From NCBI RefSeq assembly GCF_027579695.1, contig NC_083571.1:73885279-73949278 (forward strand): 64,000 bases of DNA, written 5' to 3'. Of this stretch, positions 56,096 to 64,000 are shown in pieces (positions within the stretch are counted from its first letter, which is position 1; every line of letters begins with the position of its first letter). Position numbers and translations under genes: made by a program. The notes beneath the pieces are model-generated. The model worked only from the letters and a program-made list of their open reading frames with translations. It did not search any database and had not been told where the DNA came from. The stretch comes from Neoarius graeffei (Eukaryota > Chordata > Actinopteri > Siluriformes > Ariidae).

Positions 56096-56715
56096 CATCC
56101 ATTATCTGTAGCCGCTTATCCTGTTCTACAGGGTTGCAGGCAAGCTGGAGCCTATCCCAGCTGACTATGGGTGAGAGGCGGGGTACACCCTGGACAAGTT
56201 GCCAGGTTATCGCAGGGCTGACACAGAGACAAACAACCATTCACACCTACGGTCAATTTAGAGCAGGGGTGCCCAAATTGATCCATAAAGGGCCATGTGG
56301 CTGCAGGTTTTCATTCCAGCCATGCAGCAGCACACCTGATTTGGCTCATTCAATCAACTGAACTGTCTTCACACAGTCAAATACTTGCAGCCACACCCAC
56401 CCTTGATTAAAGGGTGGGTGTGTCAGTTGATTGAATAAGCCAAATCAGGTGTGCTGCTGCATGGCTGGAATGAAAACCTGCAGCCACATGGCCCTTTATG
56501 GATCAATTTGGGCACCCCTGATTTAGAGCCACCAATTAACCTAACCTGTATGTCTTTGGACTGTGGGGGAAACCGAAGCATCCAGAGGAAACTCACATAG
56601 ACACGGGGAGAACATGCAAACTCCACACAGAAAGGCCCTCGCCGGCCACTGGGCTCGAACCCAGGACCTTCTTGCTGTGAGGCGACAGCGCTAAACACTA
56701 CACCACCGTGCTACC
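56096..56715 (-). repeat. SINE family A, split by a palindromic MITE
   Basis: Minus-strand copy flanked by an exact 14-bp duplication ACGTTATAGATATC (56082-56095 and 56716-56729). It is interrupted at 56264 by a 257-bp element. Confidence 0.93.
56264..56520. mobile_element. fully palindromic hAT MITE, 257 bp
   Basis: Ends CAGGGGTGCCCAAATTG and its complement, with an exact 8-bp duplication ATTTAGAG (56256-56263 and 56521-56528). The arms stay complementary for about 80-95 bp each around a short centre, so it folds into one hairpin. Confidence 0.95.
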
Positions 56716-56966
56716 ACGTTATAGATATCTTCAATTAAAATTCGCACTAGTCACAATGAAATTACGACTAGTCAGACTGACGTTGTTGATCTCTGCAGTG
56801 GTAATTCCGGATAGTCAAACTTAGCTATTAAATGTTTAAACGGCTTGCCATATAGCAAGGGGATTTGGCCAGTGCCATTTTCAGTAAGGCAAATCTGCAC
56901 TACGTTTTCCACACTCACACCGGCCAAGGTCCGCACCTTCAAAACAATTGGTAGTACTGCATTTAA

Positions 56967-57885
56967 CCCTGACAGCAAATTTTGTTATGCCCACATCTGG
57001 CATGGACCAGCCTTGAAATCTGGCCTGGATGTGCATGTCAGATCTGGGCTAGTTTAGGTATGCACAATGGCCCAAATGCAGCCCAGATGCGGGCCAGATC
57101 TGGGCCTTACTGAAGGTATGTATAATATGTATTGCTTATTTTTTTGAAAGTTTAAGCCTGATTGCATGCACACATATATTGTAGAGTGTAATCATGGTAA
57201 TGGGGTGGCTATACTAACGATCTGTACAATAATACATCAAAATTTATCTGCAATGTAGACAGTGTTTATTGTGGAAATAAATAAACATAGGTTGCCCCCT
57301 TCTTTAGACTGCAAGTTGGCCTAGTGGTTAGCGTGTCCACCTCTCGATCGCGAGTTCTAAGTTCTATTTGTAATCAGGTTATACCAAAGACCATCATAAA
57401 AATGGTACCTACTGCCATCTGGTGAGGCACACTGCAGTAAAGACGCAAGTAGCAAGTCAAACTCTCACGGTTACCAAAGGACTGGCCTCCACTGTAACCC
57501 TAGCTATATAATAGGTGAAAGGCTGAGGGCTAGAGAAACGGAGCTCGGCACCACACCCATACACCTCAAAGAGCTGGGTAGTACTGGGACAGGAGAAGAC
57601 CAGAAGACCAGATCCTGGTGTGGGAGGGACTTTGACTTGACTTGCCCCCTTCTTTAACTGGAACGTTTGGTTCGGAATCTGGTTTGCATCTGCCATAGGC
57701 CCAAATCTGGCACGGATGTATTTTGCATCTGGTTCATACCTGGCTGCTGCATCTGGGCTGAATGATGAGGCCCAGGTTTGGGCCATTGTGCATACCTATG
57801 CAGGCCCAGATCTGGCATGTGCATCCAGGCCAGATTTTAAGGATGGTCCGTGCCAGATGTGGCTGAACAAAATTTGCTGGCAGGG
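56967..57885. mobile_element. MITE with long inverted ends (CCCTGACAGCAAAT)
   Basis: The left 135 bp and right 150 bp are inverted and near-identical (CCCTGACAGCAAATTTTG; GGCCTGGATGTGCATG; GGTATGCACAATGGCCC). Both arms are rich in CCAGATCTGGGC-like palindromes. The target duplication was not resolved. It hosts a tRNA-SINE. Confidence 0.85.
57307..57642 (+). repeat. second tRNA-derived SINE type
   Basis: Box A (TGGCCTAGTGGTTAGCGTG) and box B (CGCGAGTTCTAAGTTC) regions head a 336-bp unit ending TTTGACTTGACT. It is flanked by an exact 14-bp duplication TGCCCCCTTCTTTA (57293-57306 and 57643-57656). The body differs from families A and B. Confidence 0.9.
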
Positions 57886-58365
57886 ATGTTTCATAAATAT
57901 AATTAGGAATAGTGTGTATGGATATCAGAATAATATAACATTGGGAATAAGATTTTTGTAGATGTGTAATGGTGTACGAAATGTCAGCAGGAACCTTGTC
58001 CTCACATACAAGATAGGTTGCTCTGTAAAAAAAAAAACCTCTAAACAAATAATGCGGGAAATATTGTAAATATTGTACTTTAAATTTATTGGATAATGTA
58101 TTAAATAAATTTATTGGACAACAGTCAGTTTAAGGTGAAGAGGAACAACTGAAGAACCCTTAATACTTCTGTAAGTGCAGGTCCTGCAGTACAGGCTCAC
58201 TAGGTTCCCTACAATTTGGACATCTAATTACATTGGACCTTTATACACTGGTTCTTCTAATCAGAGCATCTTCAGTCTCAGGGTCTTGTGCTGGAAGGAC
58301 TTACAGTTCAGTCCATCACACTGTCTTTTCCATCATGTTTATTCACTTGCTTGTGTATTCTGCAG

Positions 58366-59087
58366 GTGAAAGCAGACCTGAGGAAGTTGGACATGGCTCC
58401 TGATGCAGTAGACGACGTCTTCTCACAGTGTCAAGACAAAATGCTGAAGGCTGTTACTGAAGCAGACGGCCTGCTCCACAAGGAACTCAAGGCTGATAAA
58501 GAGTTTGAGGAGTTGTGGAGGAAATACAGTGGAATGTGCAAGAAGAACATTACTGGTGGAACATCGTATCACATTGATGCTCTAGAGGCATATGGAAATT
58601 CTAAGCCTAAATTTAGGAAAATGTTCAACAATTTGGTTTATAGCAAAGGAGACAACACCCTGACCTACAGAGATGAGTTTCCCTTCAAGTCTCTTCATTT
58701 TCTCTTAACAGACTCCCTGCGACTGCTGAAGCCCAGAAACACATGTGAGACCAAGTACTGTGCCACCAGGAACACATACACAGCAGATACAGGGACCGAG
58801 GTCCGATTTGGAAAGTTCATCAATGCCAAAAACACACTGAGCTCTACAATTGAAGAACTGGAGACAGAAGATGGAGGCACCATGTTTAACATCACTTCCT
58901 GTTCTGTGATTAATGTTGAAGAGAACACGTGTACATCTGAGGAAATCCAGTGTCTTATTTCTCCAGCCGAGGTCTTCACGGTGAAGGACATTCGCAATGC
59001 TACCACCGATGATGATACCACATATAAATTAATCACTTTAACACACTCACGCTTTCTCAGCAATCACAACTGCACTTTCTTCCATAG
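58366..59087 (+). CDS. ART copy 2 exon: main domain
   Basis: Acceptor GTATTCTGCAG, donor CATAG|GTACGT. The conserved cysteine pattern and NIT/NVEENT-type features are kept. Three bases shorter than copy 1 with the frame kept. Confidence 0.8.
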
Positions 59088-59385
59088 GTACGTCAATAAA
59101 TCATAGTTAATTCAAGTACTTATATAAGATTGTGCATTTTTTGTTGTCATGATGAGATTTCCAATTTGCTTCTAGACATTTGAATCCCGTGTCCTGACAT
59201 TAAACACAAAACACTAAGCCTGAAATTAACAGTGATGCAGACTGGATGTTTCCTCTAACGTCTCTCTCTCTCTCTCTCTCTCTCTCTGAAGGAATTCTGC
59301 AGATGTTGAATCCTCCACCTCTCTGATCTTCACCCTTCTGGCTCTGACAGCCTCCTTGTTGACTCAGTTTACTGTGATAGAGTGA
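58366..59385 (+). CDS. ecto-ADP-ribosyltransferase-like protein, copy 2
   Basis: Two exons on the plus strand: the ART domain (58366-59087, 722 bp) and the GPI-anchor exon (59292-59385), with the same splice sites as copy 1. The protein differs from copy 1 at about twenty positions and by one codon (EELETEDGG). The active-site signature is degenerate in the same way: KYCATRNTY for the YRGT arginine, FINAKN for S-S-S and E-I-Q for E-x-E. The frame is fully open, so selection for some function is plausible. No signal exon lies nearby; 42839-42877 is the best candidate. The duplication begins only 19 bp before the acceptor, so a leaderless, non-expressed copy is the alternative. Confidence 0.65.
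59292..59385 (+). CDS. ART copy 2 last exon: GPI-anchor signal
   Basis: NSADVESSTSLIFTLLALTA then SLLTQFTVIE and TGA. One residue differs from copy 1 (Ile for Met). The CT tract before the acceptor is longer than in copy 1. AATAAA follows at 59533-59538. Confidence 0.75.
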
Positions 59386-59532
59386 CTTACGTCTTCATCT
59401 AGATGGAAAATTTCTCCTATATATCATAACATGGATAGAAATGTAGGAATTTAGACAAGAGATGACTAATTTCTAAAGGTGTCTATGGCAGTATGTCACA
59501 GCTTTGGAAAACACTGTTACGCTGATGAGTTT

Positions 59533-59538
59533 AATAAA
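59533..59538 (+). terminator. polyadenylation signal, ART copy 2
   Basis: AATAAA about 150 bp after the stop, at the same place as in copy 1. Confidence 0.5.
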
Positions 59539-60518
59539 TTTCATTATTACTTGTTTCTTTGACGTAAGTTGACAGGAAGTGAGAGAAGAAGGAAAGAGGG
59601 AAGTAACTGGTCAAGAGTTATTTGAGTTTGCATTAAAGGAATCTTAAAACTTTCTACCACGTATCTCAACTGATTTATTTTTGGCTCTGAAATTTTTGTC
59701 CATTGTCTCAGAAAGCAGCACAATTTCACAACAACAACAATAGCAACAAATCCTCATATTCTTCCAGATGCTGTTTATTACACATCCTGTATAAAAGTGT
59801 TAAAATTCCTGTGGAGGTGAAATATTTCATCAAGTCACTGAGATACAGAACAATTCTTCATCTGTGGTTTCTAGATCTTCCATATGATCTGGATTTTCCT
59901 GCTCTTACGGTATGTAATAATCTCTCACTGTTTTTCTTCTTGACTGTCATTATGTTTTTGATTACTGGGTCACTGAAGTGTCTGAGCCCCGCCTGTGTGT
60001 GTGTTCTGGTGATATCCAGCCAGTGTGAGTGAAAGTGTTTGAATGAATGATTGGAATGAAGTGGATGAGGTCATGTGTGTCATGTGTAATACAAAACTCC
60101 AAATGTCTTTCCAGCTGTGTGAAGGAAGTGACATGGTCTGACTGTACAGTTTACAGCTGCTGATGATGAAATACAGTAGCACACTTTATTTCTACAGATT
60201 TATCATCTGATACAGTAATCACAGACCTTTTTATGAATGAAGCGCAATAAGAGAAGCACGATGTAAAAAACAAAACAAAACTGCACAGTAAATTCCCAAG
60301 CTGGGATTCATGCTGGTGCAGCAGGTAGAGATGAAACCTCATGTTTCCAGGCCTCACACTTTGATCTGAAGCTCATGTTCTAGTCCATATGGAGTTTCAC
60401 ATATTCTTCTCATGTCTGTGTTTAGGAATCTATAAGGTTTAATTTAATAAAACTTTAAAAACTCAAAATTGAAATAAGCACAGGTCCTCTTTTCAGATTC
60501 CAAAACATGTGCATGTGT

Positions 60519-60891
60519 GGAGTGGGCATGGAGTGGGCTGACAGTCTGTACTCTAATTCAGTCATTAATTCACAAATACACACATGAACATAGTTTGGAT
60601 ATGACACCCACACACTCTGTGCTGGTTTTACACCAGGCCTGTGGTCTTCCATTAGAATTAAATTAATCTTTTTGTCTGTGAAACTGAAGCTGAGTGTTTT
60701 GTGGCGTCTTCATGGTGAATTTTAAAAACCGTGATCTGTCAGGAACAGATTTAGAGCCGATCCACATGTACAATAACAGGCTGCGCTGGATCAAGTGTTG
60801 TTCTAGTATGTGCTGTTGAATGAGTGTGGAAGTGAATTTGTTAAATTAAACCAGTGATTAAATGTTAAAATTGGGACTGTTCATGTAGTAA
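60519..60891. other. no gene recognised
   Basis: Unique-looking flank between the duplication and the third Tc1 element; no motif-bearing frame. Confidence 0.4.
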
Positions 60892-61132
60892 TACACCACC
60901 AGTCAAAAGTTTGTACACCCCTACTCTACTAATTCACAGGTTTTTCTGTATTGTGGCTATTCTCTACATTGTAGAACAATACGGAAAACAAAACTATGAA
61001 ATAACATTTGAAAAATATATGGAATTATGTGGGGAAACAAAAAAGTGCTAAAAACAAAATGTTTGATATTTGAGATTCTTCAGCATATCCAGTGTTTCCC
61101 TTGATGACACTTTACACACTATTTTGCACACT

Positions 61133-61349
61133 GTCTTATACCTTTTAAATGCACTGATTTTATGACTTTTCTCTCCTTAGACAAGTGCCTCTGACTCTTA
61201 TTCTTATTTTATTGCGCTTATGTTTTCTTATGATATTTCTTATGGTTATGTTTATTTTATTGATTATTTTATGCTTGTTAAGCATCTTTGAGTATCATAA
61301 AAAGCGCTCTACAAATAAAATGTATTATTATTATTATTATTATTATTAT
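61133..61349 (+). mobile_element. LINE 3' tail with (ATT)n
   Basis: The 3' end motif AAAAAGCGCTCTACAAATAA and an (ATT)n tail (about 61321-61349) are typical of fish CR1/L2-like LINE tails. Only the untranslated tail is present. Confidence 0.65.
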
Positions 61350-61723
61350 GGGAGGCACGGTGGTGTAGTGGTTAGCGCTGTCGCCTCACAGCAAGAAGGT
61401 CCGGGTTCGAGCCCCGGGGCCGGTGAGGGCCTTTCTGTGCGGAGTTTGCATGTTCTCCCAGTGTCCGCGTGGGTTTCCTCCGGGTGCTCCGGTTTCCCCC
61501 ACAGTTCAAAGACATGCAGGTTAGGTTAACTGGTGACTCTAAATTGACCATAGGTGTGAGTGTGAATGGTTGTCTGTGTCTATGTGTCAGCCCTGTGATG
61601 ACCTGGCGACTTGTCCAGGGTGTACCCCGCCTTTTGCCCGTAGTCAGCTGGGATAGGCTCCAGCTTGCCTGCGACCCTGTAGAACAGGATAAAGCGGCTA
61701 GAGATAATGAGATGAGATGAGAC
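61350..61723 (+). repeat. SINE family A
   Basis: Full-length copy inserted at the end of the (ATT)n run; GATAATGAGATGAGATGAGA tail. Confidence 0.9.
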
Positions 61724-61865
61724 TATTGGCATTATCTTAACCAGCTTCATGAGGTAGTCACCTGGACTGCTTTTCAATTAACAGGTGTACCTCATCAAAA
61801 GGTAATAAGTGGACAAGTTTTTTGCCTTCTTAATGCATTTGAGATCAAACAGTAAATAGTAAATA

Positions 61866-63366
61866 CAACCCTGATTCCAAAAAAGTTGGGACAAAGTACA
61901 AATTGTAAATAAAAACAGAATGCAATAATTTACAAATCTCAAAAACTGATACTGTATTCACAATAGAACATAGACAACATATCAAATGTCGAAAGTGAGA
62001 CATTTTGAAATTTCATGCCAAATATGGGCTCATTTGAAATTTCATGACAGCAACACATCTCAAAAAAGTTGGGACAGGGGCAATAAGAGGCTGGAAAAGT
62101 TAAAGGTACAAAAAAGGAACAGCTGGAGGACCAAATTGCAACTCATTAAGTCAATTGGCAATAGGTCATTAACATGACTGGGTATAAAAAGAGCATCTTG
62201 GAGTGGCAGCGGCTCTCAGAAGTAAAGATGGGAAGAGGATCACCAATCCCCCTAATTCTGCGCCGACAAATAGTGGAGCAATATCAGAAAGGAGTTTGAC
62301 AGTGTAAAATTGCAGAGTTTGAACATATCATCATCTACAATGCATAATATCAAAAGATTCAGAGAATTTGGAAGAATCTCTGTGCGTAAGGGTCAAGGCT
62401 GGAAAACCATACTGGGTGCCCGTGATCTTCGGGCCCTTAGACGGCACTGCATCACATACAGGCATGCTTCTGTATTGGAAATCACAAAATGGGCTCAAGA
62501 ATATTTCCAGAGAACATTATCTGTGAACACAATTCACCGTGCCATCCACCATTGCCAGCTAAAAGTCTATAGTTCAAAGAAGAAGCCGTATCTAAACATG
62601 ATCCAGAAGTGCAGACATCTTCTCTGGGCCAAGGCTCATTTAAAATGGACTGTGGCAAAGTGGAAAACAGTTCTGTGGTCAGACGAATCAAAATTTGAAG
62701 TTCTTTATGGAAATCAGGGATGCCATGTCATTCAGACTAAAGAGGAGAAGGACGACCCAAGTTGTTATCAGCGCTCAGTTCAGAAGCCTGCATCTCTGAT
62801 GGTATGGGGTTGCATTAGTGCATGTGGTATGGGCAGCTTACACATCTGGAAAGACACCATCAATGCTGAAAGGTATACCCAGGTTCTAGAGCAACATATG
62901 CTCCCATCCAGACGACGTCTCTTTCAGGGAAGACCTTGCATTTTCCAACATGACAATGCCAAACCACATACTGCATCAATTACAGCATCATGGCTGCGTA
63001 GAAGAAGGGTCCGGGTACTGAACTGGCCAGTCTGCAGTCCAGATCTTTCACCCATAGAAAACATTTGGCGCATCATAAAACGGAAGATATGACAAAAAAG
63101 ACCTAAGACAGTTGAGCAACTAGAATCCTACATTAGACAAGAATGGGTTAACATTCCTATCCCTAAACTTGAGCAATTTGTCTCCTCAGTCCCCAGACGT
63201 TTACAGACTGTTCTCTTTAAATGATACATTTTCTCAGTTTAAACATTTGATATGTCATCTATGTTCTATTCTGAATAAAATATGGAATTTTGAAACTTCC
63301 ACATCATTGCATTCCATTTTTATTTACAATTTGTACTTTGTCCCAACTTTTTTGGAATCGGGGTTG
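61866..63366 (+). mobile_element. Tc1 transposon, family 2
   Basis: Ends CAACCCTGATTCC and GGAATCGGGGTTG between TA dinucleotides (61864-61865 and 63367-63368). 1501 bp, lacking about 90 bp near the 3' end compared with the copy at 43008-48286. Confidence 0.94.
62228..63210 (+). pseudogene. Tc1 transposase, family 2, broken
   Basis: Starts [20 protein letters not shown]. Catalytic Asp in WSDESKFEV, Asp in [12 protein letters not shown] and Glu in [15 protein letters not shown] are intact (DD34E). Breaks: TGA for Arg after YQKGV, a small deletion in the CKIA region, TGA after IIKRKI, and loss of the last codons. The longest open part is 62310-63092. Confidence 0.87.
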
Positions 63367-63548
63367 TAATAAAAATACAGTAGATAGCTCAATTCCACAA
63401 CTGTAGTAATCCACGTTAAGAACCGAACAACTGAGTAAAGAGAAACAACATCCATCATGACTTTTAAGATATGAAGTGACCTTTAATTCATAAAAATAAG
63501 AAAATAACACTGAATTAGAAGGGGTGTCCAAACTTGTGACTGGTACTG

Positions 63549-64000
63549 TCTGTTTGTTTTGATTAAACTCCTTAGTGACCCGATGTGATGTTTGTAGAAA
63601 TTCTATGTTCAGAAAATTAATAAATACATTTCTACATAGTTCTGTGAATTGAATTATGTTGTAAAAGTAGAAATGTCAGAGTATGTTCAAGGCAGAAAAT
63701 ACAGTTCAGTGATAGGTTTTCCCACACTGTCTCACATTTCTGCCTATAATCTGGAATACATGGAAGAAATCTCATTCATTTTCCTGAAGTAAAGCAACTC
63801 CTCCAGTAGCAGCTCCTTAGAGGGATGTCTCTACACCATCCTCACACTTCATTAGAATAGTTTCCTCATTTGTTTCTGTTTACTCCACATTTACCCTCGC
63901 TCTGTTTTTTTTTTCTGTCTGTCTCTGCCCACTGGGTGACTTAAATGGCAATGTGGTCCATCAGAAGACAAAAATCTGTGACCCCGTATGGTGGAAAAAT
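63549..64000. other. no gene recognised
   Basis: A/T-rich sequence to the window end; no motif-bearing frame or repeat family recognised. Confidence 0.4.

Larger units (their letters stand above)
48429..56862. mobile_element. inverted-end element filled with AGATATCT array
   Basis: The left end (TATGGCAAGCC, TTTAAACATTTAATAGCTA at 48442-48472) recurs inverted at 56818-56852. CCC and GGGG tips lie at 48429 and 56862. Everything that is not a later insertion is a degenerate array of 25-60-bp units, each carrying AGATATCT plus GACTAGTCA-like half-palindromes. Later arrivals are a Tc1, a Penelope-like element, a Kolobok-like element, two SINEs and two hAT MITEs. Superfamily unknown; a 3-bp ATT duplication is possible. 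Confidence 0.65.
58347..60518 (+). repeat. segmental duplication, copy 2
   Basis: Homologous to 36115-39884 without the Tc1 element. It ends at GTGCATGTGT in both copies. The empty Tc1 site (GTGTAATACAAAACTCC) is at about 60086-60102. Confidence 0.9.
60894..63548 (+). mobile_element. decayed Tc1 (family 3) hosting three insertions
   Basis: Left end CACCACCAGTCAAAAGTTTG after TA and right end AACTTGTGACTGGTACTG are worn inverted repeats of a common fish Tc1 group. Internal stretches such as CTTCATGAGGTAGTCACC are kept. No transposase frame is left. A LINE tail, a SINE and a family 2 Tc1 lie inside. Confidence 0.8.

Overview
The window reads as a repeat-dense stretch of a ray-finned fish genome. 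The pointers are many copies of one tRNA-derived fish SINE of about 360-380 bp, Tc1, hAT, PIF/Harbinger and Kolobok-like DNA transposons, an RTE-like LINE, a Penelope-like element, Gmr1-type and chromodomain-type LTR retrotransposons, and two typical fish gene families (TRIM and ecto-ADP-ribosyltransferase). An ostariophysan, perhaps a catfish, is my guess from the SINE; it is not proven.

Region by region. 1-2518: the 3' part of a chromodomain Ty3/gypsy retrotransposon with its 3' LTR. 2613-6270, minus strand: exons of a fish TRIM gene (RING and B-boxes, then 96-bp and 234-bp coiled-coil exons) with an in-frame stop in the 96-bp exon. Its largest intron holds two SINEs, one split cleanly by a hAT element. 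6633-16921: a roughly 10-kb Russian doll. An outer hAT-like element encloses a 5-kb element with GGGTGATTCTT ends, two further hAT elements (one carrying another) and three smaller insertions. 17313-22255: a complete-looking young Gmr1-type retrotransposon, with integrase ahead of reverse transcriptase. 22733-29400: an RTE-like LINE, SINEs, hAT remnants and simple repeats.

29743-37144, plus strand: the first ADP-ribosyltransferase-like (ART) gene. It has a signal-peptide exon, one large catalytic-domain exon and a GPI-anchor-type last exon, with a 6-kb intron holding a broken minisatellite, MITEs and a long inverted repeat. 58366-59385: a second ART copy inside a segmental duplication of about 2.2 kb. 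A possible signal-peptide exon for it lies at 42839-42877. A Tc1 copy (37851-39461) sits in the first duplicate only, so the second shows the empty site. Both ART copies keep the fold motifs and the reading frame but have lost the residues of the arginine-ADP-ribosyltransferase R-S-E signature.

43008-48286: four-level nesting (Tc1, then a TATACTT-rich element, then hAT, then SINE). 48429-56862: an unusual element with inverted ends whose body is a degenerate array of AGATATCT-bearing units. It has been colonised by a Tc1, a Penelope-like element carrying two Harbinger MITEs, a Kolobok-like THAP element, SINEs and hAT MITEs. 56967-57885: a further inverted-repeat MITE with a tRNA-SINE inside. 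60894-63548: a decayed Tc1 carrying a LINE tail, a SINE and a second Tc1.

No rRNA, functional tRNA gene or CRISPR array was seen. Target-site duplications and ends were read by eye. Family names marked as tentative rest on motif memory and not on a search.
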